Assembly: GCF_028471945.1 (NCBI RefSeq)
Contig: NZ_CP110128.1
Coordinates: forward strand, 2,840,501 to 2,904,500
Direction: 5' to 3'
DNA length: 64,000 nucleotides
Source: Pseudomonas sp. WJP1
GTDB taxonomy: Bacteria > Pseudomonadota > Gammaproteobacteria > Pseudomonadales > Pseudomonadaceae
Shown here: piece by piece, positions 34,563 to 45,054 of the stretch
Layout: every line of letters begins with the position of its first letter
Numbering within the stretch: the first letter of the stretch is position 1
Made by a program: the position numbers and the translations under genes
Notes under the pieces: model-generated
Database searches by the model: none
Told to the model about the DNA's origin: nothing
What the model saw: only the letters and a program-made list of their open reading frames with translations

Positions 34563-35615
34563 ATGCAGCAGAACGAATCTTTAAACAGCGGTTGGATGAT
34601 GCCCGCCGAGTGGGCCAGGCACGCCGCGACCTGGATGGTCTGGCCGCATAACAAGGCACTCTGGGAGTCGGGATGGGGCGTCACGCTGCCATTGGTTCAG
34701 GAAGACTTCGCTCGCGTTGCCAACGCCATTGCCCGTTTTGAACCGGTAAAAATGGTCGTCGACCCGTCGGCGGTCGCCAGTGCCGAACGCTTGTGTGGTC
34801 CCAACATCGAATTGATCGAACTGGCGGTGAACGACAGTTGGTGCCGCGACTCCGGCCCGAGCTTCGTTTGCCATCCGCAACAGGGCCTGGCCGGCGTGAG
34901 CTGGCGTTTCAACGCCTGGGGCGGCAAGTCGGCACATGAGCTGGACGAAGGCCTGGCGCGCCGCGCACTCAATCGCCTGGGGCTGCCGTGCTTCGGCACA
35001 CCCCTGAGCAATGAAGGCGGTGCCATTCATGTCGACGGGGAGGGTACGCTGATCACCACCGAGTCGGTCTTGCTCAACCCCAATCGCAACCCGGGCATGA
35101 ACAAGGCGGAGATGGAGGAGATCTTTGCCCGCCTGCTGGGGGTGAAAAAGACCATCTGGTTGCCGGGCGATCCAGACTATGTCACCGGTGACATGACTGA
35201 CGGCCATGTCGATGGCGTTTGCGCCTTCGCCCGACCTGGCGTGCTGCTGGTAGACGCCACCCACGACCGGCAGTCGGTGTATGCAGAAGTGGCCCGCGAA
35301 AACCGCCGTGCCCTGGAGTTGGCCACCGATGCGCGAGGCCGCAGGTTCGAACTGATCGAACTGTATGAGGCCAGTGAGGCGGTGGACACCGAGGCGCAAG
35401 TGTTCTGCGCTTCCTACACCAACTTCTACATCGCCAACGGCGCCATCATCATGCCGGCCTATGGCATCGAGGCGGACAACGCGGCGGCCGAAGTGTTGGT
35501 GCAGGCATTCCCCGGACGCGAGGTGGTGCCGGTGCGCATCAACCACCTGGCCCATGGTGGCGGCGGGGTGCATTGCATCACCCAGCAGCAACCTGCCTGG
35601 CCGGTGGAGGGTTGA
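34563..35615 (+). CDS. aguA: agmatine deiminase
   Basis: A 350-residue protein of the pentein fold. Motifs are MPAEWARHAATWMVWP at the start, NDSWCRDSGPSF (Asp), LSNEGGAIHVDGEGT, MTDGHVDGVCAF (His), and the nucleophilic Cys338 in AHGGGGVHCITQQQP. It hydrolyses agmatine to N-carbamoylputrescine and ammonia. It is followed at once by aguB. The divergent regulator is LysR-type rather than AguR, as in a second, separately controlled agu set. Confidence 0.93.
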   Translation: MQQNESLNSGWMMPAEWARHAATWMVWPHNKALWESGWGVTLPLVQEDFARVANAIARFEPVKMVVDPSAVASAERLCGPNIELIELAVNDSWCRDSGPSFVCHPQQGLAGVSWRFNAWGGKSAHELDEGLARRALNRLGLPCFGTPLSNEGGAIHVDGEGTLITTESVLLNPNRNPGMNKAEMEEIFARLLGVKKTIWLPGDPDYVTGDMTDGHVDGVCAFARPGVLLVDATHDRQSVYAEVARENRRALELATDARGRRFELIELYEASEAVDTEAQVFCASYTNFYIANGAIIMPAYGIEADNAAAEVLVQAFPGREVVPVRINHLAHGGGGVHCITQQQPAWPVEG

Positions 35616-35619
35616 TGCC

Positions 35620-36528
<909 letters not shown>

Positions 36529-36529
36529 T

Positions 36530-37636
36530 ATGCACGCTTCCCATAAACACCTGCTCACTGCCCTGGGGTTTTCCCTGTGCTGCGTCGTCGTGCCGTCGCT
36601 GCACGCCGAGGAGAAAACCCTGCGGCTTTACAACTGGGCCGACTATTTTGCCGAGGACACCCTGAGCCGCTTCACCGCCGAAACCGGGATCAAGGTGATC
36701 TACGACGTCATGGATGGCAGCGAGACGCTGGAGGCCAAAATGCTCGCTGGTGGCAGCGGCTATGACCTGATCTTCCCCGGCGACACCGTGGCCGAACGCT
36801 TGATGCGCGCCGGTAGCCTGCAGCCGCTGGACCGCTCGAAACTCACGGAAGTGGACGACATCGAACCCGGCTTGCAGAAACTGCGCGCACATTACGAGCA
36901 CGCCAGCCAGGCCACCGTCCCTTATACTTGGGGCACCATCGGCCTGACCTACAATGCCGAGCAAATCCGGCAGCGCCTGCCAGATGCGCCGGTCAACAGC
37001 CTGGACATGCTGTTCAAGCCCGAACTGGCGGCGCGGTTTGCCGATTGCGGCATCTCGGTGATCGACTCGCCGGACGAAGTGCTGGCTGTGGTGCTCAACT
37101 ACCTGGGCCGGGAGCCGCGCAGCGCCAAACCGCAAGACCTGGAGGCGGCGAGCCAATTGCTGCTCAAGTTGCGACCGTACATTCGCAAATTCCAGTCGCA
37201 GCCGGTGACCGACCTGGTCAATGGCAACCTGTGCCTGTCGCTCGGCTACAGCGGCGACATGACCCAGGCACAACGAACGGCCGATTCGGCCGGGAAGAAA
37301 TCCGTGTTCCAGTACCGCATTCCCCTCGAAGGCACGACGGTCTGGATGGACACCATGGCCATTCCGGTCGATGCCAGGCATCCGGAGTATGCCTATGCGT
37401 TCATCAACTTCGTCATGCGCCCGCAGAACATGGCTGCCATCAGCAACTTCACCGGCTATCCCACCTCCAACGCCAAGGCGCGACCGGACGTCGATGCGAG
37501 CATGCGCAACAACCCCGATATCTACATCGACGAGGCCACGTATGCGCGGTTGATTCCTGGCAAGGATATCCCCCAGGCGGACATGCGGGCGCGCATGCGT
37601 ACCTGGACCAAGTTCAAGACAGCCACCGCCCGATGA
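36530..37636 (+). CDS. polyamine ABC substrate-binding protein (PotF-type), agu-linked
   Basis: A 368-residue periplasmic protein with a signal peptide (cut after SLHA). The mature part starts EEKTLRLYNWADYF; later VPYTWGTIGLTYN and SLGYSGDMTQAQR match the PotF/SpuD/SpuE family, where Trp and Asp residues cage the amine. It starts 1 nt after the aguB stop. No permease or ATPase accompanies it, so it probably docks on another polyamine importer such as the one at 56945-59879. Putrescine or agmatine is the likely ligand. Confidence 0.88.
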   Translation: MHASHKHLLTALGFSLCCVVVPSLHAEEKTLRLYNWADYFAEDTLSRFTAETGIKVIYDVMDGSETLEAKMLAGGSGYDLIFPGDTVAERLMRAGSLQPLDRSKLTEVDDIEPGLQKLRAHYEHASQATVPYTWGTIGLTYNAEQIRQRLPDAPVNSLDMLFKPELAARFADCGISVIDSPDEVLAVVLNYLGREPRSAKPQDLEAASQLLLKLRPYIRKFQSQPVTDLVNGNLCLSLGYSGDMTQAQRTADSAGKKSVFQYRIPLEGTTVWMDTMAIPVDARHPEYAYAFINFVMRPQNMAAISNFTGYPTSNAKARPDVDASMRNNPDIYIDEATYARLIPGKDIPQADMRARMRTWTKFKTATAR

Positions 37637-37724
37637 TTTCAGATTCCCGTCGTGGGACAGCGTTGTAGTGCAAGGGGGGGCGGTGGTCCGACTGGCCGGC
37701 GAAGGTTTTGCGTCAGGCGATATT

Positions 37725-38475
37725 TGTACATATCCATTCCTGAGGTAACGGCCACTTAGGGTTTCGCCCTTACGGCGAGTCACTTGGAAGAGCCCCAAGT
37801 AACCAAGGGCTCTTGCCCCTGGCGTTCGGCCCCTCGCTAAGGCTCGGGGTACCCTCGCTCCGGTCCTGCTCCGTGGGTCGCCGCGATGGGCCATCCATGG
37901 CCCAGCGCGGCTAAACCGGCATCCATGCCGGTTTACCCACTGCGCAGAACCTCCACTCGGCCTCTCGATGGGGCAAGAAAATCAAAAGCCAGATCAAGAT
38001 CAAACGCAAAAGCGAGGCGGCCTTAAAGCCGACCTGATCGGGAGCCGTACGCAATTCCCTGTAGGAGCCAGGCTTGCCGGCGAACCAGGCGCTGCGGTGT
38101 ACCTGTTGTACCGCGTTATCGTTCTTCGCCGGCAAGCCTGGCTCCTACAGGGGGTTGGGGATATCTGCAAAGATCAGGTCGGCTGTCAGGCCGCCTCGCT
38201 TTGCTTTGGATTTGGGTGCCCCGTTAACCACGATGGCCGAACGCAGGCATTGCGCAGTGGGGAAACCGGCAGGACGCCGGTTTAGCCGCGCTGGGCCATG
38301 GATGGCCCATCGCGGCGACCCACGGAGCAATGCCGGAGTGAGGGCATGCCGAGCCTAAGCGAGGCACCAAGTGGTGGGGCAAAGCCTTTTGGTTCCTTTT
38401 TGGCGTTTGAAAAAGGGACTCGCCGTAAGGGCGAAACCATAAGTGGCCGTTACCGCAGCAACGGATCTACACCCC
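37725..38475. repeat. long imperfect inverted repeat, copy 3 of 3
   Basis: The left arm TGTACATATCCATTCCTGAG and the right arm CCGCAGCAACGGATCTACAC are the most diverged of the three copies, while the inner parts (CCGTGGGTCGCCGCGATGG; CTTACGGCGAGTCACTTGG) are near-identical to copies 1 and 2. The REP pair is at 38059-38151. It follows the agu unit and precedes the hydroxyproline-type block. Confidence 0.85.
38059..38151. repeat. REP pair at centre of repeat copy 3
   Basis: CTGTAGGAGCCAGGCTTGCC with mirrored GGCAAGCCTGGCTCCTACAG; here the central stretch (TACCGCGTTATCGTT) is inverted relative to copies 1 and 2. Confidence 0.85.
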
Positions 38476-39154
38476 CTGGCATGTCGCACAAGACCGCTAC
38501 CATGACGCCCCCAGACTGCCTCAACCGCCGAGCGCCCAGAACCGGGACAAAAAAAGCGTTCAATTCACGACAACAAACATTCCTGTTAGCGACCACAAGA
38601 ATTGACAGCAAAACCACAAGTCATTGTTTTAAAACGAATATTTAATAGTTCTATGTGAATATCAACAGTATTCCGTCTGTATACATAGAGAATACTAAGC
38701 GTTGACGGTGCGCTCAACGCGTGCGAATCTGGACTCCACACCAAGCCGGAGGCGCTGTAAAGGCGACCTTGGGAGAGCGTAGTGAAGAACAACCAGAACA
38801 CTCAAATCGACCTGAAGCGTCGTTTCCCCACCCCGGAACCGGGTACTGAAAAGACCCCCGGCCACCGCCCCGGTGATCAGGCCTTTTCAGCTTTCTCGCG
38901 AAAGCACGCAAAAGCCAACTTTTCCTGCAATGAGCGCAGACCCGCCTATCTAGTCTTTAATTATATTGATCCCGGCCAAACTCACGCCCAGGCTCAATAA
39001 AAGTGAAGTCGAAATAGCCAAAGGCAATAAGTTTCAATCAGTCAGGGAATGACAGGAATTACCTGTAATAGAAGGTGGGCTTACTGTTGTACACCGCGGA
39101 CTTCTGTTTCTGGAAGTTAATATAACAAGTTCCAATCGTAGATCGAGGAAGGCC
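38476..39154. other. AT-richer regulatory gap before the ABC importer
   Basis: No convincing gene lies here. One frame, GTG 38782 to 39000 (72 residues, starting MKNNQNTQIDLKRR), is open but has no recognisable family. The stretch 38620-38700 is clearly AT-richer than its surroundings and may hold a promoter. ACAGG-AATTA-CCTGT (39052-39066) is a small dyad about 90 bp before the importer start and could be an operator for one of the two local regulators. Confidence 0.4.
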
Positions 39155-40002
39155 ATGAAGAAGATTTGGAAGGCAATCTGCGCAGTCGCTGTAGCGGGCA
39201 TGATGTGTTTACCCGTTCATGCAGAAGAAAAACCATCACCATGGGCACATTATCCTGGGAAGACTTGACGCCTATTACCGGTATCACCAAGAAAGTACTT
39301 GAAGATTCTGGTTACACGGTGAAAGTCATTGAGTTTTCCGAGTGGGGCATTGCTTACGCTGCACTGAGCAAAGGCGACATTCAGATCCTCACTTCCCAGA
39401 CCGACTATGCGGCGCACGACTACTGGAACAAGAACAAGAACCGTCTGGAAAAACTGTCCCCGGTGTCCTTCGGGCTTTACCAGGGTTTTGCCGTTCCCAA
39501 GTATGTTGATATCGACTCGATCGACCAGCTGAACGACAACGCCGACAAGCTGGGCGGCAAGATCGTCGGCATCGAGCCCGGGTCTGGCCTGATGAGTGAT
39601 GCCACCAACGCCGTCAGCGGCTACGGTCTCAAGCTCAAACTGCTGGAAGGCAGTACCGCTGCGATGACCGCCGCCTTGAAATCGGCAGTCGATCGTAAAG
39701 AGCCGGTTGTCGTAACGATTTGGGAACCGTCTTGGATGGTGCAAAAGTTTGACCTGAAGTTCCTCAAGGATCCAAAAGCCATTTTCCCTCCAGCACAGGG
39801 TTACTACTGGATTGGTCATAAAGGCTTCTCGGCAGAGTACCCGAAAGCGCGCGAAGTGATCGCAAGCGTATACGTGCCCCTGGGCGATATCACGGCGATC
39901 AACAGCGAAGTGAAGGATGGCAAGACCATGGATCAGGCCATTCAAGACTGGACAGTTAAAAACGCTGAGCTGTTGAAGCGTTGGGAAAACATCAAGAAAT
40001 AA
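39155..40002 (+). pseudogene. quaternary amine/proline ABC substrate-binding protein, frameshifted
   Basis: ATG 39155 (GAGGAAGG upstream) opens a good signal peptide, MKKIWKAICAVAVAGMM to VHAEEK, but this frame stops soon after. The mature protein continues in a different frame: TITMGTLSWEDLTPITGI onward to the stop at 40002. One A appears to be missing from the A-run near 39228-39232. The mature part is an OpuAC-type binding protein (LTSQTDYAAHDYW; VVTIWEPSWMVQKF with cage Trp; YYWIGHKGF). As written, no exported protein is made. Real mutation, sequencing error or slippage are all possible. Confidence 0.85.
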
Positions 40003-40079
40003 ACAGCGTCTCTTTTCTTCGCCACTGCCGCCCTTTGATTCAATAGAGAAACCAGAAAACTGGTTCACGGGTTATAAAA

Positions 40080-41198
40080 ATGACAACGGCCAAAATTGAC
40101 ACCAACGAAGTGCTGATAGATTGCCAGTCAGTCTGGAAAATCTTCGGTAAAGCCGCGCCTGCAGCGATGAATGCCGTCGTTCAGCAGGGGCTGACCAAGA
40201 CTCAGATCCTGCAAAACTACGGTTGCGTGGTCGGCGTCTCCGACGTCAGTCTCCAGGTTCGCCGAGGAGAAATCTTCTGCATCATGGGCTTGTCCGGCAG
40301 TGGCAAATCTACCCTCATCAGGCTTTTGAACAAGCTCATCACGCCCAGTGCCGGCAAGATCGTGGTCAAGGGCAAAGAGCTCTCTTCCTTGAATGCAGCG
40401 CAGCTGCGAGAGGTGAGGGCGCGTCATATCGGCATGGTCTTTCAAAGCGTGGCACTGCTGCCTAACCGCACGGTCCTGGAAAACACCGCGTTTGGCCTGG
40501 AAGTGCAGGGCGTCGGCAAGGCCGAGCGTTACAAGGTGGCCGAGCAGGCCTTGGCCAAGGTTGGCCTGAGTGACTGGATGTCGCGATATCCCACTGAGCT
40601 GTCAGGCGGTATGCAACAACGTGTCGGCCTTGCACGGGCGATCACGGCGGACCCTGAAGTGATCCTGATGGACGAGCCGTTCAGTGCGCTTGACCCCCTG
40701 ATTCGTCGACAGCTGCAGGATGAATTCCGCCAGCTGACCAAGGAGCTGGGCAAGTCGGCGGTGTTCATCACCCACGACCTAGACGAAGCGATTCGCATCG
40801 GCGACCGCATCGCGATCATGAAAGACGGCGCGATCATTCAAGTCGGTACGGCCGAGGAGATCGTGCTCAATCCGGCTGACGACTACGTCGCGGAGTTTGT
40901 GGCGGGCATTTCCAGGTTGCATCTGGTGCGGGCGCATTCGGTCATGACACCGGTCGAACCGTTCAAAGTGGCGAACCCGGGCTGTGACATCGCCCGACTC
41001 CCGAAAACCACACCCGATGCCGACATCAACGAGCTCATCGGATTGACCATGAAGTCCGAGCGCGATGCCCTTGCCGTGGTGGATAACGGAACGGTAGTCG
41101 GCATCATCACACCACGTGACCTGCTGCGCGGCGTTCAAGGCATTCCGAACGAATTCGCGCAGGCGCCTGCCGGCACGGTTCTGGAGGCGTCGACATGA
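40080..41198 (+). CDS. quaternary amine/proline ABC ATP-binding protein (ProV/OpuAA type)
   Basis: A 372-residue ATPase. Walker A is GLSGSGKST (residues 70-78), the signature is LSGGMQQRVGLARA, and Walker B is VILMDEPFSALD. A C-terminal region of about 100 residues has a CBS-like segment (ALAVVDNGTVVGIITPRDLL), as in osmoprotectant importers that sense ionic strength. The N-terminal insert (QGLTKTQILQNYG) is typical of the ProV group. It lies 77 bp after the binding-protein gene and overlaps the first permease by 4 bp. Confidence 0.9.
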   Translation: MTTAKIDTNEVLIDCQSVWKIFGKAAPAAMNAVVQQGLTKTQILQNYGCVVGVSDVSLQVRRGEIFCIMGLSGSGKSTLIRLLNKLITPSAGKIVVKGKELSSLNAAQLREVRARHIGMVFQSVALLPNRTVLENTAFGLEVQGVGKAERYKVAEQALAKVGLSDWMSRYPTELSGGMQQRVGLARAITADPEVILMDEPFSALDPLIRRQLQDEFRQLTKELGKSAVFITHDLDEAIRIGDRIAIMKDGAIIQVGTAEEIVLNPADDYVAEFVAGISRLHLVRAHSVMTPVEPFKVANPGCDIARLPKTTPDADINELIGLTMKSERDALAVVDNGTVVGIITPRDLLRGVQGIPNEFAQAPAGTVLEAST

Positions 41199-42043
41199 GC
41201 ATCCCTGACTTTTCCAATCAATTCGACGCGGTCATCGACTCGAGCCTTGAATGGCTGATGGACAACGGCGAGTTTGTGTTCGACACGGCCAATACGGCGT
41301 TGAAGGGAATTTTTGAAGGCGTGCAATGGTGCATTGCCTATCCACCGTATTACGTCATCGCGATCGTCATGGCCCTGATTGGCTGGCGCGCTGTGGGAGT
41401 ACGCTTTGCGATTCTTACCGGTTTAGCGTTGTTGTTCTGTGACGTCATTGGCTTGTGGCCGGAAACCGTCAGTACCCTTGCCTTGGTGCTGACCGCCACC
41501 GTGCTCGCGCTGGTAGTAGCCATACCCCTGGGTGTGCTGGCAGGGCTCGCTCCGTCCTTTGATCGAGTGGTGGATCCGTTCCTGGATCTGGTGCAAACCA
41601 TGCCGCCCTACATCTACCTGCTTCCAGCCATCGCGCTGCTGGGTTATGGCACTGCCACCGCACTGTTGGCGACCTTTATCGTTGCCGTGCCGCCCGCCAT
41701 GCGCCTGACCTCCCTGGGGATTCGAATGACGCCCAAGGAATTCATCGAGCTAGGGGAGGCCAGCGGCGTCACCGGGTGGCAGATGTTCTTCAAGATCCGC
41801 TTGCCGTTCGCCATGCCCAGCATCATGGCAGGAGTGAACCAAAGCCTGATGATGGCCTTCGGCATGGTGGTGATCGCCGGCATCGTCGGTTCAGGCGGCC
41901 TGGGTGAATCGATCTACGGCGCCGTTCGCACACTGGACATCGCCAAGTCGATCAACGCGGCCATTGCCATCGTGATCCTGACCATGATCCTCGATCGATT
42001 GGCGCAGAGCGCTGCGCGGTCCCGGATGGGAGACTCCCAATGA
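41195..42043 (+). CDS. quaternary amine/proline ABC permease (1)
   Basis: A 282-residue ProW/OpuAB-type permease with about six hydrophobic segments. Its EAA loop is KEFIELGEASGVTGWQMFFK. The VQTMPPYIYLLPAIALLGYG and GSGGLGESIYGA stretches are family-typical. It overlaps both neighbours by 4 bp, so the importer is one translationally coupled unit. Confidence 0.9.
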   Translation: MSIPDFSNQFDAVIDSSLEWLMDNGEFVFDTANTALKGIFEGVQWCIAYPPYYVIAIVMALIGWRAVGVRFAILTGLALLFCDVIGLWPETVSTLALVLTATVLALVVAIPLGVLAGLAPSFDRVVDPFLDLVQTMPPYIYLLPAIALLGYGTATALLATFIVAVPPAMRLTSLGIRMTPKEFIELGEASGVTGWQMFFKIRLPFAMPSIMAGVNQSLMMAFGMVVIAGIVGSGGLGESIYGAVRTLDIAKSINAAIAIVILTMILDRLAQSAARSRMGDSQ

Positions 42044-42891
42044 GTACTGCAGAAATCCATTTCTCTCCTGGTGAATTCCTCGCGCCTGCGGTCGATTGGC
42101 TGAACGCTAATTTGCATGGGTTGTTCAAGGTCATCAGCCAGGTTATCGAAGCCGTACTCGGCGGCGTCGAAGGGGCGCTGCTGGCGCCGCATCCCTACGC
42201 CATGATCGGCGGTGTGGCGTTGCTGGCGTTCTTTTTCGCCAACAAGAAAGTGGCGGTGTTTTCTGCCTTGATGTTGGCATTTTGCTTGTTCTCCGGGCTT
42301 TGGGTGGCGTCGATGCAAACCATCGCGCTGGTCTCGGTGGCCGTGCTGATCTCCGTCGCCATCGCGTTTCCGCTCGGTGTGCTTGCCGCGCGTGTAAAGA
42401 AGGTGGATGACGCATTCCTGCCGATCCTCAACATCATGCAGACCGTTCCGCCTTGGGTTTACCTGATTCCCGCGGTGATGCTGTTCAGCCTGGGTCGCGT
42501 GCCGGCAATCATCGCCACCATCGTCTACGGCATTCCGCCGATGCTCAGGCTGACGACCCTGGCCTTCAAGCAACTGCCCAAGGAGTTCCTTGAGCTGGGG
42601 CAGGCTATCGGCGCTTCGCCCAGGGCGATCCTGTTCAAGATCGAGTTGCCGACTGCCGCACCGACGCTGCTGGTGGGGCTCAACCAATGCATTCTGCTGT
42701 CTTTGGCGATGGTGGTTCTGGCGGGCCTGGTGGGTGCTGGCGGACTTGGCGCCGAAGTGACCCGCGGCCTCACCCGGATGGAGATGGGCTTGGGTCTTCG
42801 TGCGGGCCTGGCGATTGTCGCGGTGGCACTGCTGCTGGATCGGCTGTCGCGCGGCGCGTTGCAGCGTCATTCCCCACGCAAACTGGTTTAG
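42040..42891 (+). CDS. quaternary amine/proline ABC permease (2)
   Basis: A 283-residue permease paralogous to the preceding one (MQTVPPWVYLIPAVML; KEFLELGQAIGASPRAILFK; GAGGLGAEVTRGL). Two different ProW-like permeases per system are usual in Pseudomonas betaine-type importers. The racemase-family gene follows after 11 bp. Confidence 0.9.
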   Translation: MSTAEIHFSPGEFLAPAVDWLNANLHGLFKVISQVIEAVLGGVEGALLAPHPYAMIGGVALLAFFFANKKVAVFSALMLAFCLFSGLWVASMQTIALVSVAVLISVAIAFPLGVLAARVKKVDDAFLPILNIMQTVPPWVYLIPAVMLFSLGRVPAIIATIVYGIPPMLRLTTLAFKQLPKEFLELGQAIGASPRAILFKIELPTAAPTLLVGLNQCILLSLAMVVLAGLVGAGGLGAEVTRGLTRMEMGLGLRAGLAIVAVALLLDRLSRGALQRHSPRKLV

Positions 42892-42902
42892 GGATTTTCA
42901 GA

Positions 42903-43901
42903 ATGAGACGTAGCTTTTTTTGTGTGGACTCCCATGCGTGCGGGAACCCGGTGCGGGTAGTGACAGGCGGCGGGCCGCTGTTGCCCTCCGTTTCGATGGC
43001 GGAACGCCGAGACATCTTCGTGCGTGATCATGACTGGATTCGCACCGCGTTGATGTTCGAGCCCCGGGGCCATGACGTGATGTCGGGGGCGATCATCTAT
43101 CCCTCCACGCGGGATGACTGCGATTTTGGCGCATTGTTCATCGAAGTCAGTGGCTGCCTGCCCATGTGTGGCGCCGGCACCATCGGCATGTCCACCGTGG
43201 TGATCGAGGAAGGCCTGGTCACACCGCGCGAACCTGGCACGCTGGCCATCGAGACGCCTGCCGGGCGAGTCGACGTGGCCTACACCATGAGCGGCGAATA
43301 CGTTGACTCGATTCGCCTGTTCAACGTCGCCAGTTACCTGCACAGCGCCGATGTGGTGGTAGAGGTGCCCGGTGTCGGTGAGCTGGTCGTGGACATCGCT
43401 TACGGCGGCAATTTCTACGCGGTGGTCGAGCCGCAGGAAAACTGGGCTGGCCTGCAAGGCTTGACCAGCGCCGAGATCGTTGGCCTGAGCCAGAAATTGC
43501 GCGCGGCCCTGGCTGAAGTCAGTGACCCGGTGCATCCCGAGAACAGCAGGATCAGCGGCGTTCACCATGTCATCTGGTGCGACGACGGACACACGCTGGC
43601 GGCCGATGGTCGCGGCGCAGTGTTCTACGGCGACAAGGCCATTGACCGGTCTCCCGGTGGCACCGGTACTTCTGCGCGAATGGCGCAGTTGTTCGGCAAG
43701 GGTCGGTTGAAGGTGGGGGAGACGTACCGCAACGAAAGCCTGATCGGGACGATCTTTGAAGGGAAGGTCGAAGCGGCGGTCAAGGTCGGAGCCTACGAGG
43801 GTATCCGGCCGAGCATCGGTGGCTGGGCGCAGATCACCGGGCACAACACCATTTTTGTCGACGACCGCGACCCCCTGCGCCATGGCTTTCAGTTGGCTTG
43901 A
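42903..43901 (+). CDS. proline racemase/4-hydroxyproline epimerase family protein with altered active site
   Basis: A 332-residue protein starting at ATG 42903. The overall match is to 4-hydroxyproline 2-epimerases (VDSHACGNPVR; LMFEPRGHDVMSG; VDIAYGGNFYAVVEP; TGHNTIFVDDRDP). The first catalytic cysteine is kept (Cys89 in LPMCGAGTIG), but the next-but-one residue is Ala91 where His is usual. The second catalytic cysteine position is Gly252 (DRSPGGTGTSARM), where Cys is expected for epimerases and Thr for trans-3-hydroxyproline dehydratases. Two-base racemisation is thus unlikely; a one-base reaction is possible. Its operon context remains hydroxyproline-like. Confidence 0.8.
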   Translation: MRRSFFCVDSHACGNPVRVVTGGGPLLPSVSMAERRDIFVRDHDWIRTALMFEPRGHDVMSGAIIYPSTRDDCDFGALFIEVSGCLPMCGAGTIGMSTVVIEEGLVTPREPGTLAIETPAGRVDVAYTMSGEYVDSIRLFNVASYLHSADVVVEVPGVGELVVDIAYGGNFYAVVEPQENWAGLQGLTSAEIVGLSQKLRAALAEVSDPVHPENSRISGVHHVIWCDDGHTLAADGRGAVFYGDKAIDRSPGGTGTSARMAQLFGKGRLKVGETYRNESLIGTIFEGKVEAAVKVGAYEGIRPSIGGWAQITGHNTIFVDDRDPLRHGFQLA

Positions 43902-43934
43902 TGTGTTCTCGAACGTAACAGGGTAGATCGACCC

Positions 43935-44948
43935 GTGATCGAACGACGCCAATTTAGCGGAGGCATGAAGGGGAAAAATCTTCGCTATCTCAATGACAAC
44001 CCCAACGCCATGGCGCGAACGGTGCGAGCAGGCTTCCTGCTGCTCGAGCACTTTTCGCTCCCGGCATTCACGCAAGTGCTGGATACGCTGGTCACGGCCA
44101 ATCTTCTGCGACCCCAGCTGTTCACCACCCGCACGTTCGGCATGAGCGACGGTGAGGTGGTCAGCGACCTGGGCCTGGTCATCCGGCCAGATAGCCAGAT
44201 CGATTGCGCAGCGATCAAGGAGCTGGACCTGCTGGTGATCTGCGGTGGCTACCGCACGGAACTGAAGGCGTCGGAGGAGCTGACCGGCCTGCTCGCAAAA
44301 GCCGCCGAGCTGGGCGTCAGCCTGGCCGGCTTGTGGAATGGCGCCTGGTTCCTGGGGCGCGCGGGTTTGCTCGAGGGTTATCGCTGCGCCGTGCACCCCG
44401 AACATCGCCCGGCGCTGGCGGAGTTCTGCAAGGCGACGCAGGTCAGTAGCGAGCCCTACGTGATCGATCGGGACCGGCTCACCGCGTCCAGCCCGTCGGG
44501 GGCCTTCCACATGGCGCTGGACTGGATCAAGGGCCTGCATGACAAAGCGCTGGTCGAGGGCATCGAGGACATCCTCGCGTTTGAGGAATCTCGCTACCGA
44601 CGGATAAAACCGGCGGAAAACATCTGCGTGAGTGCGCCGTTGCGTGAGGTGGTGAAGCTGATGGACGCCAACCTGGAAGAGCCCCTGGAGTTGGAGCAAC
44701 TGGCGGTTTACGCCGGGCGATCGCGCCGACAACTCGAGCGTTTGTTCAGGGAGCAACTGGGTACCACGCCACAGCGTTATTACATGGAATTGCGCATTAC
44801 CGAGGCACGACGGCTGCTCCAGCACACGGAGTTGTCCCAGGTCGAGGTGCTCGTGGCCTGTGGCTTCGTTTCGCCGAGCCACTTCAGCAAGTGCTACAGC
44901 TCGTATTTTGGTTATCGGCCCTCCAAGGAAGTCAGGCTGGTGAAATAG
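43935..44948 (+). CDS. GlxA-family AraC-type transcriptional regulator
   Basis: A 337-residue paralogue of the 3912-4922 protein, very similar throughout (SLPAFTQVLDTLVTANLLRP; LAGLWNGAWFLGRAGLL; AraC domain with CGFVSPSHFSKCY). Start is GTG 43935, equivalent to the TTG of the other copy. It is 33 bp after the racemase-family gene and transcribed with it. Relatives control betaine, carnitine and similar catabolic genes, so it probably senses the substrate or an intermediate of this block. Confidence 0.87.
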   Translation: MIERRQFSGGMKGKNLRYLNDNPNAMARTVRAGFLLLEHFSLPAFTQVLDTLVTANLLRPQLFTTRTFGMSDGEVVSDLGLVIRPDSQIDCAAIKELDLLVICGGYRTELKASEELTGLLAKAAELGVSLAGLWNGAWFLGRAGLLEGYRCAVHPEHRPALAEFCKATQVSSEPYVIDRDRLTASSPSGAFHMALDWIKGLHDKALVEGIEDILAFEESRYRRIKPAENICVSAPLREVVKLMDANLEEPLELEQLAVYAGRSRRQLERLFREQLGTTPQRYYMELRITEARRLLQHTELSQVEVLVACGFVSPSHFSKCYSSYFGYRPSKEVRLVK

Positions 44949-44975
44949 CCGGCCCTCAAAGTTAGTATATTAATT

Positions 44976-45026
44976 GTAGACACAAAGAATAATGCTGTTT
45001 TATAGTGATAATACAGGTAGTAGACA
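44976..45026. promoter_or_regulatory. repeated GTAGACA motif before gntR-type gene
   Basis: GTAGACA occurs at 44976-44982 (inside TTGT-AGAC-ACAA, a 12-base dyad) and again at 45020-45026. The two copies are 44 bp apart, about four helical turns, in the AT-rich promoter region of the GntR gene. An autoregulatory operator is a reasonable guess. Confidence 0.35.
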
Positions 45027-45054
45027 ACGCTCACTTACCCGTAAGGTTTCCATC

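Noticed and set aside
38782..39000. 72-residue GTG frame before the ABC importer
   Set aside because: No family, rare start and weak ribosome site; kept only as a mention in the gap entry.
39155..43901. Hydroxyproline betaine pathway as a complete assignment for the block
   Set aside because: The known route needs Rieske-type or other demethylases and an enolase-family epimerase, none of which is visible.
42888..44882. 664-residue minus-strand frame opposite the racemase and GlxA genes
   Set aside because: Antisense to two real genes; no recognisable motif.
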